DNA of 64,000 bases from Rhodospirillaceae bacterium LM-1. Lineage in GTDB: Bacteria > Pseudomonadota > Alphaproteobacteria > Rhodospirillales > WMHbin7. The notes beneath the pieces were generated by a model that had not been told where the DNA came from, did not search any database, and was given only the letters and a program-made list of their open reading frames with translations. Position 1 is the stretch's first letter; each line of letters begins with the position of its first letter. The stretch is from assembly GCA_902725215.1 (NCBI GenBank), contig CACUVI010000001.1, positions 471,939 through 535,938 on the forward strand, given 5' to 3'. The position numbers and the translations under genes were made by a program. Of this stretch, positions 16,604 to 25,765 are shown in pieces.

Positions 16604-17323
16604 ATGAACGCCGTCACCCCCATGATCGAAGTCGAGAATCTGCAAACCTATTACGGCGCCTCGCATGTGCTGCATGGCGTGTCCTTCCACGTCAATCCCG
16701 GTGAAACTGTTTGTCTGATGGGCCGCAACGGCATGGGCAAAACGACGACGCTGCGCTCGATCATCGGTCTGACCCCGCCGCGCCACGGCACGGTGAAGGT
16801 CGAGGGAACCAATGTCACCGGCTGGCCCGCTCATCGAGTGGTCAAGAAAGGCATCGCCTTCGTTCCTGAAAACCGCGGCATCTTTCCCAACCTGTCGGTG
16901 CGCGAGAATTTGATCATGGCGTCCAGGCCCAACCGCCAAGGGCGCGTTGACTGGAGTTTCGAGCGTGTGGTCGAGACCTTCCCGCGCCTGGGCGAACGGC
17001 TCGACAACATGGGCAATCAGCTTTCCGGCGGCGAACAGCAGATGCTGACCATCGGCAGGGCACTGATGACCAACCCCGACCTTTTGATTCTCGACGAGGC
17101 GACGGAAGGCTTGGCCCCATTGATCCGCAAGGAAATCTGGTCGGTGATCAAAACCATCAAGGCGACAGGCATTGCCTCGATCGTGGTTGACAAGGATGTA
17201 AAGTCGCTGCTGGAAATCAGTGATCGCGGACTGATCATGGTCAAGGGCCGCATCGTCCATGACGGACCCGCCGCCGAACTGGCCGCCAATCCCGAGCTGC
17301 ATGTGCGTTATCTGGGCGTTTGA
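16604..17323 (+). CDS. livF: ABC transporter ATPase, LivF type
   Basis: 239-residue second nucleotide-binding subunit. Seen: Walker A GRNGMGKTTTL, the LivF hallmark VPENRGIFPNLSVRENL, signature LSGGEQQMLTIGRAL and Walker B LLILDEATEGLAP. The switch position reads VVDKDVKSLLEI, with Asp-Lys-Asp where other family members often have Glu-Gln-Asn, a small deviation of the kind common in LivF proteins. It completes the binding protein, two-permease, two-ATPase set. The stop overlaps the start of the small Cys-rich gene. Confidence 0.92.
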   Translation: MNAVTPMIEVENLQTYYGASHVLHGVSFHVNPGETVCLMGRNGMGKTTTLRSIIGLTPPRHGTVKVEGTNVTGWPAHRVVKKGIAFVPENRGIFPNLSVRENLIMASRPNRQGRVDWSFERVVETFPRLGERLDNMGNQLSGGEQQMLTIGRALMTNPDLLILDEATEGLAPLIRKEIWSVIKTIKATGIASIVVDKDVKSLLEISDRGLIMVKGRIVHDGPAAELAANPELHVRYLGV

Positions 17324-17562
17324 TCTTGTCTGATTGTTCGCCCGACGGGCTGGCCTATGAATCCACGCTCACCTGCCCATCCTGCCAACATCGCTGGATG
17401 GAAGTCATGCCCGCCAATGCCTGCATTCAATGGAGCGACTGCCCCGCCTGCGGCGCCAGACTGAAGCCGAAGGCCGGAGACTGCTGCGTCTATTGCAGTT
17501 ACGGCTCTGTTCCCTGCCCGCCCATTCAGAAGGCCGGACGCAGTTGCTGTTCGGGCGAATAG
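17320..17562 (+). CDS. Cys-rich small protein with GDCCVYCSYG motif, putative metal-binding
   Basis: 80 residues (TTG start at 17320 overlapping the livF stop, or TTG at 17326). Twelve cysteines. Seen: a zinc-ribbon-like pair (CPSC at 19-22, CPAC in the middle) and the C-terminal block GDCCVYCSYGSVPCPPIQ, a pattern I recall from small uncharacterised bacterial proteins. No signal peptide, so cytoplasmic. Translational coupling to the importer suggests a related role, perhaps metal or cluster handling, but function is unknown. It ends 13 bp before the convergent kinase gene. Confidence 0.8.
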   Translation: MILSDCSPDGLAYESTLTCPSCQHRWMEVMPANACIQWSDCPACGARLKPKAGDCCVYCSYGSVPCPPIQKAGRSCCSGE

Positions 17563-17575
17563 AGCGGCCTGCGAA

Positions 17576-19414
17576 TTACTTCGCCAAGGCGAGGTAAAAG
17601 GACGTCCCCTCACCCGGCGTTGAGTCAAGCCAGATGCGCCCCCCCATATGCTCGACGATTTTCTTGCAGATCGCCAAGCCGATGCCGGTCCCCTCATACT
17701 CGTCTTTCGAAACCAGGCGTTGGAAGATGCGAAACACCTTGTCGTAATATTGGGATTCGATGCCGATCCCATTATCGGACAGGCAAAGCAGCCATTCGTC
17801 CTTCTTCTCCTCGCAGGTCAGTGTGACGACGGGCGGGCGATCTGGATGGTGGAATTTGATGGCGTTGCCGATCAGGTTCTGGAACAGGCGCACCAAGTCG
17901 CCGCGCGCCCCGGTCACGAAAGGCAAGCGATCCGGCAAGACAACTGTCGCATGGGCTTCTTGGATCGCCATCTTCAAATTAAGCTGGCATTCCTGTAGGA
18001 CGTCGTTCAATGAAACCGACCCGTGAAGGCCAGCGTCTTGGCCAATCCTCGAATAATCGAGCAGGCTTAGAATAAGGCTGTCCATGCGCTTGGCGCCGCC
18101 GATGGCGTAGCCGATATAGGTGCGCATATCTTCTTCGATCTCAGGGCCCAATCGTTTGTTGATCAAGCCGATATAGCTGCTGATCATGCGCAAGGGTTCG
18201 CGCAGATCGTGGGAGGCCACCCAGGCGAAACTTTCAAGATCTGCATTGATGCGCCGAAGATCTCTGGCTTGCTCTTCAAGCTGACGATTGATTTCGCCGA
18301 TACGCGCTTCGTCGGCCATTCGCTGGGTGATGTCCTCGGTCACGGTCACGAAATAAAGGGGCCTATCGTCGCTGTCGCGCGTCAGCGCCGTGGTGATGCG
18401 CGCCCAGATCGCCTGACCGTCCTTGCGGATATAGCACGTCTCCCATGCGTCATGCTGCCTTTCCCCCGCCAAGATCGCCTTGACGCGCTTGATGTCCGTT
18501 TCCAAGAACTCGGGGGCCGAATAGCGACGATAGTTGGTGGACAGCAATTCCTCCCTGGGATAACCAAGGATGGCGCATAGACACTCATTCACTTCAAGCC
18601 AGTCGCCCGTCGTCGAAACGATCGACATGCCAACCGCCGCCTGTTCGAAAATATTGCGGAAGCGTTCGGCCATCGCCCGGATTTCCCGCTGGCTATGGTC
18701 GTGCTCGTCCAGCAGTTGGTTGAAGGTCTGGCAGATGACGCCGATTTCATCCTCGCGCTGATTTGGCGCCCTGGCTTGCTTGCCATCGCGGATGGCGTGA
18801 ATGGTGCGTTCAAGATCGCCAAGCGGCTTCAAGATGACGCCTCGGAACAGCATCATGACGGCAAGCCCATACATAAGGAACAGGGTGCCGAACAAACTGA
18901 AGATGGCGATTTGGCGCTGTTTCGAGGCCTTGTAGGCCCTCTCGTGCGATTCGTCGGCCACATCCTTGAGATCGCGCAGGCTGGCCTGCAACTGCGTGGC
19001 GTCTTGGAACAGCTGAGACGCCAAAACATCGATTACATCCGCCGATTGACGGCTGTCTTGCCTAGCGGAAGTCAGCTTCTCCAGCAGGGGCGACAGATCG
19101 GAATAGCGAATGAGCAAAGCGCCATTGATCTCGCCTAAATCCGGATCGGCGATATAGGCCTGATCGCTGATCAGACGCCCCATTTCCACATACTGGCTTT
19201 GCCATTGTGAGATCGCCCTAGGCTCGCCGTACAGCAATACTTCCTGCGTCAGCTGAATCAGCCGCATGCCCTGGTTGGCGACATGATCCAACCTTTCCTT
19301 ACGGCTTGTGTCTTCGACAAAGGCGTACTGGCTGTAACCGACGGACAGCAAGGCCGTGCCGGTCAGAACAGCGCCAACTGTCAGAACGGCACGAAACCCT
19401 GTCTTGATGTCCAT
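17576..19414 (-). CDS. Membrane PAS histidine kinase
   Basis: 612 residues. Seen: membrane segment 1 (about 10-30), a periplasmic helical region to about 170, membrane segment 2 (IFSLFGTLFLMYGLAVMMLF), HAMP (about 190-245), a PAS domain (FRNIFEQAAVGMSIVSTTGDWLEVN to about 370), a HisKA domain with phospho-His in WVASHDLREPLR, and a HATPase domain with N box NLIGNAIKFHH, DNGIGI and GTGIGLAI. No receiver domain and no cognate regulator beside it. It starts seven bases downstream of a membrane-anchored substrate-binding protein, so the two probably form one sensory unit. Its phosphorylation partner is unknown. Confidence 0.9.
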   Translation of the reverse strand: MDIKTGFRAVLTVGAVLTGTALLSVGYSQYAFVEDTSRKERLDHVANQGMRLIQLTQEVLLYGEPRAISQWQSQYVEMGRLISDQAYIADPDLGEINGALLIRYSDLSPLLEKLTSARQDSRQSADVIDVLASQLFQDATQLQASLRDLKDVADESHERAYKASKQRQIAIFSLFGTLFLMYGLAVMMLFRGVILKPLGDLERTIHAIRDGKQARAPNQREDEIGVICQTFNQLLDEHDHSQREIRAMAERFRNIFEQAAVGMSIVSTTGDWLEVNECLCAILGYPREELLSTNYRRYSAPEFLETDIKRVKAILAGERQHDAWETCYIRKDGQAIWARITTALTRDSDDRPLYFVTVTEDITQRMADEARIGEINRQLEEQARDLRRINADLESFAWVASHDLREPLRMISSYIGLINKRLGPEIEEDMRTYIGYAIGGAKRMDSLILSLLDYSRIGQDAGLHGSVSLNDVLQECQLNLKMAIQEAHATVVLPDRLPFVTGARGDLVRLFQNLIGNAIKFHHPDRPPVVTLTCEEKKDEWLLCLSDNGIGIESQYYDKVFRIFQRLVSKDEYEGTGIGLAICKKIVEHMGGRIWLDSTPGEGTSFYLALAK

Positions 19415-19420
19415 ACCGTC

Positions 19421-20425
19421 CTACTTGGTGAAGACACCGACGGCAGCAGGCTTGACCGCGCGCAAATCCGAGGCATGAATCGTTTCGGCGTAGTTGGGAA
19501 TCTGCTCTCTATTGTTTGCCTTGGCGATCCAGCGCGACACGCTGTCCATGGCCTCCAGGATTTCCTGGGGCAAGGTGACCGCCAATTGCATGCGCGGCCA
19601 GAGCTTGTCGATATAGATGGCGTCCAGGGCAAAGCGCTTGATCAGATAGGCCTTGGCCTGCTCGGGATTGGCGCGCACCCAGTCCTCGGCCAGAATCAAT
19701 CCCTTCAGAAGTTTCTGAATGGCTTGCGACTGAGCGTCCAGATGTTCCTGGCGCCCCACAAGCAACAGATTGGCTTCGGTTCCACGTTCCATCAACTTGA
19801 CGGCATTGTCGCCCAAAGCGTCTTCGATGGCCGAGACATGGGGTTCCCAGACGATCGCGGCATCGACCTCGCCAGAGATGGTCTTCTCGACGATCTGCTT
19901 GGGAGTCAGGTTGACCGGCACCACATCCTCAAGCGTCAGTCCCTGGAGGGCCAGAAAAACAACCAGATTATGCTCGGCGCTGGAAGTGGCGGGAAAGGCG
20001 ATCTTCTTGCCCTTCAGATCGAAATGGGTGGTGATGCCATGATCCTTGCGGCCGATGAATCCCTTGTTCCAATAGCGGCAGATGCCGGCCAGAATGCGCA
20101 GGTTCTTCTCGTCGAACGAACGCTTGGCGACCACCAGTTCGGCCGCCGTGGCAATATCGACCTCGCCAGCATGCATCGCCTTGACGGCGGCATCGCCCGA
20201 GGGGTAGCCCTTGATTTCCACATTCAGCCGGACTTGATCGAAAAAGCCCTTGTCCTTGGCAATCCATTCCAAGGCCCCGACATCGCCTTCATAGGCGCCC
20301 AGGCGGATCGTATGAACAGGCCCCGGCATCAGAAAATAGACGGCGGCGCCGACAACGGCAGCCCCCAAGGCCAATATGGCGATCAGCATCCCGCTTCGGC
20401 TCTTTTGAGCCTTATTTATTTCCAT
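19421..20425 (-). CDS. Membrane-anchored NMT1/SsuA-type substrate-binding protein, likely sensor partner
   Basis: 334 residues from ATG 20425 (AGGGCGG upstream); an in-frame start at 20491 would add a 22-residue leader. Seen: an N-terminal membrane anchor (GMLIAILALGAAVVGAAVYFLM), then an NMT1/THI5-type periplasmic-binding fold (IRLGAYEGDVGALEWIAKDKGFF, KKIAFPATSSAEHNLVVFLAL, VDAAIVWEPHVSAI). Relatives bind nitrate, sulfonates, taurine or pyrimidines. No permease or ATPase gene is adjacent; instead a histidine kinase follows six bases on. A role as ligand-recognition subunit for that kinase is inferred. Ligand unknown. Confidence 0.85.
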   Translation of the reverse strand: MEINKAQKSRSGMLIAILALGAAVVGAAVYFLMPGPVHTIRLGAYEGDVGALEWIAKDKGFFDQVRLNVEIKGYPSGDAAVKAMHAGEVDIATAAELVVAKRSFDEKNLRILAGICRYWNKGFIGRKDHGITTHFDLKGKKIAFPATSSAEHNLVVFLALQGLTLEDVVPVNLTPKQIVEKTISGEVDAAIVWEPHVSAIEDALGDNAVKLMERGTEANLLLVGRQEHLDAQSQAIQKLLKGLILAEDWVRANPEQAKAYLIKRFALDAIYIDKLWPRMQLAVTLPQEILEAMDSVSRWIAKANNREQIPNYAETIHASDLRAVKPAAVGVFTK

Positions 20426-20695
20426 TGTCGCCGCCCTATCGCAAAAGGATGAACGAATTGATCCGTTCAAGCATTCAGCACCCTTCCTCATGGCGCTTCT
20501 GAATCCTAGCCAAACAGGGCTTCATTTTCATCAAAATTCTGCATACGCAGAGAATTCACAGTAATTAATTTTAGAAATTACCGCACAATCAATTACTTGA
20601 TTAAGCGACGCAACGAGAATTATGAGAGAAATATTCTGAGAAGATACAGAAGGCCAAGAGATGGACGCCTGCGAATTATCATATTCAACTTGCAG
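20426..20695. other. AT-rich intergenic/promoter region
   Basis: Noticeably AT-richer than its surroundings. It contains an inverted repeat AATCAA-N4-TTGATT around 20588-20603 and a small TCTGC/GCAGA hairpin near 20537. It probably holds the promoter of the binding protein-kinase pair. No convincing coding region or RNA gene is seen. Confidence 0.45.
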
Positions 20696-21169
20696 TTACC
20701 TTGTAAATGCGATCTTACCTTTGGGGAGCAAGTATAAAACCAAGGCTGGCCCGCCGGTAACCGTGGGATAATGACCTGAACCGGGCGGATAGACCAGCCA
20801 CCCCGCGTCGCAAGAATCAAAGCGCGCCGCCGGAGTTTGCGGCATCGTCAAGACGATCTCGCCCATTGGATGGGAATGATGGGGGCCGTAGTCATGCGCC
20901 ATCGACACCACATCGACTGAAAAATCATGCAATTTAGGGGAAGGCTCGCTCACGCGGCCCCAACGCACATCGCCCCGTCCTTCTTTGCACATCCAGCCCT
21001 CGGCAATGGCTTGGCGGCACAAAGATTCGATATCGGCAAAGATCGGCGACGAGGCGGGGTATTTCTCGTTCAGAAAGGCTTCCATATCCTTGCCCACCGG
21101 CATGTCGGCAATCGCCGCCGAGATGCTGGCCATATGCGCATCGAATCGCTCGCGCGTGGTCTGGGTCAT
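20696..21169 (-). CDS. DUF4863-family protein (4-hydroxylaminobenzoate lyase family)
   Basis: 157 residues, close in pattern to DUF4863, a family that includes 4-hydroxylaminobenzoate lyase (PnbB) of nitrobenzoate degradation. Seen: an N-terminal helical part and a cupin-like C-terminal part with a His cluster (MAHDYGPHHSHPMGEIVLT), possibly metal-binding, and WLVYPPGSGHYPTV. It starts seven bases after the stop of the multi-PAS GGDEF-EAL gene and so is probably co-transcribed with it. Family identification is from memory. With the benzoate island nearby, an aromatic substrate or ligand is plausible, but catalytic activity is not shown. Confidence 0.7.
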   Translation of the reverse strand: MTQTTRERFDAHMASISAAIADMPVGKDMEAFLNEKYPASSPIFADIESLCRQAIAEGWMCKEGRGDVRWGRVSEPSPKLHDFSVDVVSMAHDYGPHHSHPMGEIVLTMPQTPAARFDSCDAGWLVYPPGSGHYPTVTGGPALVLYLLPKGKIAFTR

Positions 21170-21176
21170 GGAACGC

Positions 21177-24100
21177 CTACCATTTCGGATCGCGGTTCAT
21201 CAGGGACTGAGCGTCTGCCTCGGGGATCGGGCGCGAGAAATAATAACCTTGCGCATAATGGCAGCCAAGCTCTCTCAGCACTTCGTATTGTTCGACCGTC
21301 TCGACACCCTCGGCAATGATCTTCATGCCAAGATTGGTGCCCAGCGCGATAATGGCGCGCACGATTTCCATGTTCTCGCGCTTTTCGAACATGGTGGCGA
21401 CGAAAGAGCGGTCTACCTTCAGATAATCGAAGGGGAAGCGGTGCAGATAGCTAAGGCTGGAATAGCCGGTCCCAAAATCGTCAATCGACAACGACACGCC
21501 CAAAGCCTTCAGATTGGACAGCCATTCGGTAGCCACTTCCGGATTGTCCATCAGCAGGCTTTCCGTGATCTCCAGCTTGATGTGGAAGGGGTTGAACGCG
21601 TTTTCATCGATCAAGTCGGCGATGCGGTCGATCAAGCCCGGCTCTTTGAACTGACGCGCCGAAATATTGATGCTCATCATCATTTGCTTATCTTGGTCGC
21701 GCTCGCCGTTCCAGGCGTGCATGCGGCGGGCCGATTCTTCGATCACCCACCAGCCGATGGGAACGATCAGGCCAGTTTCCTCGGCCAGGGGGATGAAATC
21801 GCCCGGCGGCACGATGCCACGCGTGGGGTGGCGCCAACGGATCAAAGCCTCGAAACCGGCAATGCGGCCATCATCCATGCCGACGATCGGCTGATAAAAC
21901 ATCACCAGTTCGTTGCGCTCGAAGGCGCGCCTGAGATCGGACCCCAATTCAAGCTGCTTTGACGAATGCACGCGCATTTCCGGGCTGAACAAGGCGATGC
22001 GGTCACGGCCCACCGACTTGGCTTCGTACATCGCCAGATCGGCATCAATCAACATGTCTTCAGGCCGCTCATAGCCTTCATGAACGAGGGCAATGCCCAT
22101 GCTGGCGGTGGGGTAGATTTCCTGGCCAAGCAGGCTGACCGGCTTGGTCATGGCCTGACGCAGGCGCTCGGCGATGTCCAAGGCGCTTTCCCGGCTGGCC
22201 ACATCTTCGATCAGCAGGGCGAATTCGTCGCCGCCCAGGCGGGCCACCGTATCGGAAGCGCGCCTGGAATTGTCCAGGCGCCTGGCGATGGACACGATCA
22301 GGCTGTCGCCCGCCGAATGCCCCAGACTGTCATTGACGTATTTGAAATGGTCGAGATCGAGGAACATGACTGCGAACAAGCGGTTTGAATCGCGCTTCGA
22401 TCTGGTCAGCGCTTGGCCAAGACGATCCATGAACAACGCCCGGTTTGGCAATCCGGTCAGTCCATCATGGAAGGCGTCGTGCAGCAATTGCTGTTCGGTT
22501 CGCTTGCGCTCGGTAATGTCGGTTTGCGATCCCGCCATGCGCGCAGGCCGCCCTGACATTGGGTCGGCCACTGAAGAGCCGCGCAACAACATCCAGCGAT
22601 AACGGCCATCATTGTGGCGGATGCGGTATTCCACCTCGACATGGGTCGTCGCCCCCACCAGATGCGCATCGAGCGCCGCCTTCAACTCGTCGATATCGTC
22701 GGAATGCACGCGCGAGAACCAGTCATCGACGCCGCCGCCGATCTCATCCTCCCGGCATCCCAACATGCTTTTCCAACGCTGGGAATAGTAGACTCGGTTG
22801 TTCTTGATATCCCAGTCCCACAAGCCGTCGTTCGCACCTTGCGCCGCCAGGGCATAGCGCTCCTCGCTTTGCTTGAGCGCCGCCTCGCGCCGCTTCAAGT
22901 CGGTGACGTCGGTATAGGTCAACAGCACTTTGCCGTCGTCCAAACGACGCGCCGACACTTGGACGACGGCGCCGCTGGCCAGTTGCCGCTCGACCTTGGA
23001 AAAGGCCAATTCGCCGCCCTGGGCGATTTGCCAATCCGGATCGTCCTCGCCGATGGCGTCGCCGCGCTCGCTCATGAAGCGCATGATGGTGACGACATGC
23101 GTGCCGCTGGTGGTCAAACGTCCTGGCAGATTCAGCATCTTTCCGAACAGATCGTTGACGTCAAGAAGCCGCAGATCGAAATCGAAAATGGCGACCGCCT
23201 GGGTGATGTTGTCAAGCGTGGCCTCGAGAAGCGCCTGCTTCTCGACGGCTTCATGCTCGGCCAGCTTGCGTTCAGTGATGTCCTCGACCGTGCCTTCATA
23301 ATACAGCACCTTACCCGCAGCATCCCGGACGGCGCGGCTGTTTTCCGACACCCACAAGGCGACGCCGTCGCGGCGCAAAACCTGATATTCGAATCCCCTG
23401 ACCTCGCCCGCCTCGCCCATCAGCGAAAGATAGCGGTCGCGGTCGTTGGAATTCAGATAAATCTGGCAGGAAATATCAACCACATTGCCCATCAGATCTT
23501 CGACGCTGGCATAGCCGTACAGCTTGGCCAAGGACGGACTGGCTTCGATATAGCGCCCGTCCGGGGTCGATTGGAAAATACCCTCGGCGGCTTGCTCGAA
23601 GATGGAGCGATAGCGTCTTTCGCTGTGGCGCAAGGCCTCCTCTGCCGCCTTGCGGTCGGAAATATCGCGCAGCACGACGGTATACAGCTTGCGGCCGGGC
23701 AGGTGCAGTTCGCTGATCGAGGCTTCAAGCGGCACTTCGCCCTCATCCTTGCGCCGCCCCTCGACCTCGAAGGTCTCCTGTTCGACCAAATCATCAAGAC
23801 ATTCGCTTTCCTTCACGCAACCCGATTGGCAGTGCAAGAAAAGATTGGGCATCAGCAAAGCCGCCCCTTGCCCCAGAACTTCATGCGCCGAATAGCCGAA
23901 GACGCGCTCGGCCGCGGGATTGAAGGATTCAACCAACCCATCGCTGTCGATGGTCAGGATGCCGTCGGCCACGGTATAGAGAATGCCGTGCAACCGGTCT
24001 TCGCGGGCCTTCAAGGCGCTTGTGGTCTGGCGCAGCTCCTCGGTTCGCTCGGCGACGCGCTGCTCGAGCGTGGCATTGGCGGCTTCCAGCGCCGCCTGGG

Positions 24101-25733
24101 CGCGCTTAAGCTCGGTAACGTCGCCCACCGATCCGACCAGACGGACGGCGCGCCCCATCTTGTTGCGCTGACAGACGGAACGCTCGCGTATCCAGATAAT
24201 CTCGCCATTCATCGATGAAATGCGGTACTCGGCGTCCATCGACGGCGTGTGGCCCTTAAAATGCCCCGTCGCTGCTTGCCGGTAGCGGGGCATGTCTTCA
24301 GGCAGAATGCGCGACAGCCAATCCTTGGCAGTGCGCAACCCATGCGATGGAATGCCAAAAATCGATTCGATGCGCGGAGAAACGAACAACATGCCGCTTT
24401 CAAGATCGAGGTCGTAAATGCCTTCCCGCGACGCTTCCATGGCCAGGGCGTAACGCTCCTGACTGCTCTTAAGGTCGGTTGTGCGCTGGGCCAGATGTTC
24501 CCTGGCTTCACGTTCGTTGGAAACGTCGTACAGCGTCGATAGAACGGCTTCCGTCTTGGCGAAGGTGACAAGCCTGGACGAGGCCCTAGCCCAGAAGGCG
24601 CGGCCATGATCGCCGACCAGACTGACGTCGAATCCGTTGACCTCGCCGTCGCGCTTCAATCTGTTGGTCAGTTCTCGCCGCTGCGCCTTGTCGGTGTAGA
24701 TGTCTGTGACGGGACGGCCCAAAAGTTTTGCGGGCGGCATGCCGATGGCGCGGCCCATCATGGGATTGGCATGCATGATGACGCCGTCGCTTAAGCGGGT
24801 GACCAGCACGGCGATCGGCATTCCCTCGACGATTTCCTTAAGCGTGACGCCTTCGGCCGCCTCCTCAAGCTCGCGCTTGCGCCTTTGCGAGAAATCGCGG
24901 AAGGAAGCGAACACGAATTCGTGTTCGCCGTGGCTGACATACGCAGCACTGATCTCGGCGGCAAAGGTCTTGCCATCCTTGCGCCGATACAACGCCTCGA
25001 AATTGCTGTGCAGTTTCGTTTCGCGCATATGGCGCCATAGGCCGGGCCACTTTTCCGCGATCAGATGCAGGTCGATATCGAAGATGCGCAGCTTCAGCAG
25101 TTCCCTGCTTGAAAAGCCCAGAAGCGAGCAGGCGGCCTTATTGGCCGACAAGATCGCGCCATCCGGGCCAATCTTCAACATACCGTCGCTTGTTTCATCG
25201 AAGGACAGTTTCGACAATTCCAGCGCCGCCTCAAGCGCTAGGCTTTCATTGGCGTCCTGAACCAGAATGATGAAAACGATTCCGTCATGGTCTTGATAGG
25301 GAGCGACCAGACACTCCACATCGAGCAGATCGCCCCCGGAACGGCGCATCTTCTTGGCGATCGCGTAGCCGCCGTCGGCTTTGCCCTTCAAGGCATGGAA
25401 CAGGGCAGCCTCGCGCGGCTGGTCGGCGTCGCAGGTCAAATCGAAATAGGAAGGCAGCGTTTCCTCGGTGCCCTGAAGCCCCAGCATCTGGCGCAAGCGC
25501 TCGTTGACGGCAAACAACTCTCCCGCCTCGCCAACCAGGGCGACGCCCAAAGTCGGCAGGCCCGAATAACGGCCCAATACAGCCTCGCGGCTGCCGTTTT
25601 CCGGCATCCCCACGCAACCTCTCGCAAACAGAGGGACGACCCCAGACGCCCCCCTCACCTCCGCTTCCCCAAGCGGATAAGAGCGAGCGACGACTTTGTC
25701 TTGCGGCATTCTACATGACCTTATGTGTCGCAC
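21177..25733 (-). CDS. Multi-PAS GGDEF-EAL protein (c-di-GMP turnover)
   Basis: 1518 residues with no membrane segment, so cytoplasmic. Seen: seven or eight successive PAS units between about residues 50 and 1075, many followed by PAC motifs (DVTELKRAQ, DISDRKAAEE, DITERKLAE, DVTDLKRREA, DITERKRTEQ), then a GGDEF domain (about 1090-1245) with intact GGDEF and an I-site RASD five residues upstream. An EAL domain (about 1260-1505) follows with FEALIRW and DDFGTGYSSLSYL. Both catalytic halves look intact, so it may be bifunctional. A Cys-rich loop (HCQSGCVKESECLDD) in a middle PAS unit could bind a metal or respond to redox. Start may be 25733 or the internal ATG at 25709. The DUF4863 gene is coupled downstream. 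Confidence 0.9.
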   Translation of the reverse strand: MRHIRSCRMPQDKVVARSYPLGEAEVRGASGVVPLFARGCVGMPENGSREAVLGRYSGLPTLGVALVGEAGELFAVNERLRQMLGLQGTEETLPSYFDLTCDADQPREAALFHALKGKADGGYAIAKKMRRSGGDLLDVECLVAPYQDHDGIVFIILVQDANESLALEAALELSKLSFDETSDGMLKIGPDGAILSANKAACSLLGFSSRELLKLRIFDIDLHLIAEKWPGLWRHMRETKLHSNFEALYRRKDGKTFAAEISAAYVSHGEHEFVFASFRDFSQRRKRELEEAAEGVTLKEIVEGMPIAVLVTRLSDGVIMHANPMMGRAIGMPPAKLLGRPVTDIYTDKAQRRELTNRLKRDGEVNGFDVSLVGDHGRAFWARASSRLVTFAKTEAVLSTLYDVSNEREAREHLAQRTTDLKSSQERYALAMEASREGIYDLDLESGMLFVSPRIESIFGIPSHGLRTAKDWLSRILPEDMPRYRQAATGHFKGHTPSMDAEYRISSMNGEIIWIRERSVCQRNKMGRAVRLVGSVGDVTELKRAQAALEAANATLEQRVAERTEELRQTTSALKAREDRLHGILYTVADGILTIDSDGLVESFNPAAERVFGYSAHEVLGQGAALLMPNLFLHCQSGCVKESECLDDLVEQETFEVEGRRKDEGEVPLEASISELHLPGRKLYTVVLRDISDRKAAEEALRHSERRYRSIFEQAAEGIFQSTPDGRYIEASPSLAKLYGYASVEDLMGNVVDISCQIYLNSNDRDRYLSLMGEAGEVRGFEYQVLRRDGVALWVSENSRAVRDAAGKVLYYEGTVEDITERKLAEHEAVEKQALLEATLDNITQAVAIFDFDLRLLDVNDLFGKMLNLPGRLTTSGTHVVTIMRFMSERGDAIGEDDPDWQIAQGGELAFSKVERQLASGAVVQVSARRLDDGKVLLTYTDVTDLKRREAALKQSEERYALAAQGANDGLWDWDIKNNRVYYSQRWKSMLGCREDEIGGGVDDWFSRVHSDDIDELKAALDAHLVGATTHVEVEYRIRHNDGRYRWMLLRGSSVADPMSGRPARMAGSQTDITERKRTEQQLLHDAFHDGLTGLPNRALFMDRLGQALTRSKRDSNRLFAVMFLDLDHFKYVNDSLGHSAGDSLIVSIARRLDNSRRASDTVARLGGDEFALLIEDVASRESALDIAERLRQAMTKPVSLLGQEIYPTASMGIALVHEGYERPEDMLIDADLAMYEAKSVGRDRIALFSPEMRVHSSKQLELGSDLRRAFERNELVMFYQPIVGMDDGRIAGFEALIRWRHPTRGIVPPGDFIPLAEETGLIVPIGWWVIEESARRMHAWNGERDQDKQMMMSINISARQFKEPGLIDRIADLIDENAFNPFHIKLEITESLLMDNPEVATEWLSNLKALGVSLSIDDFGTGYSSLSYLHRFPFDYLKVDRSFVATMFEKRENMEIVRAIIALGTNLGMKIIAEGVETVEQYEVLRELGCHYAQGYYFSRPIPEADAQSLMNRDPKW

Positions 25734-25765
25734 CAGCGCTAATTAAACGCCGATGATTTCTCATT

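Noticed and set aside
20560..20600. Possible fourth copy of the Rrf2-type motif (ATTACCG) upstream of the binding protein-kinase pair
   Set aside because: Only a short core matches and the second block and its spacing are absent.
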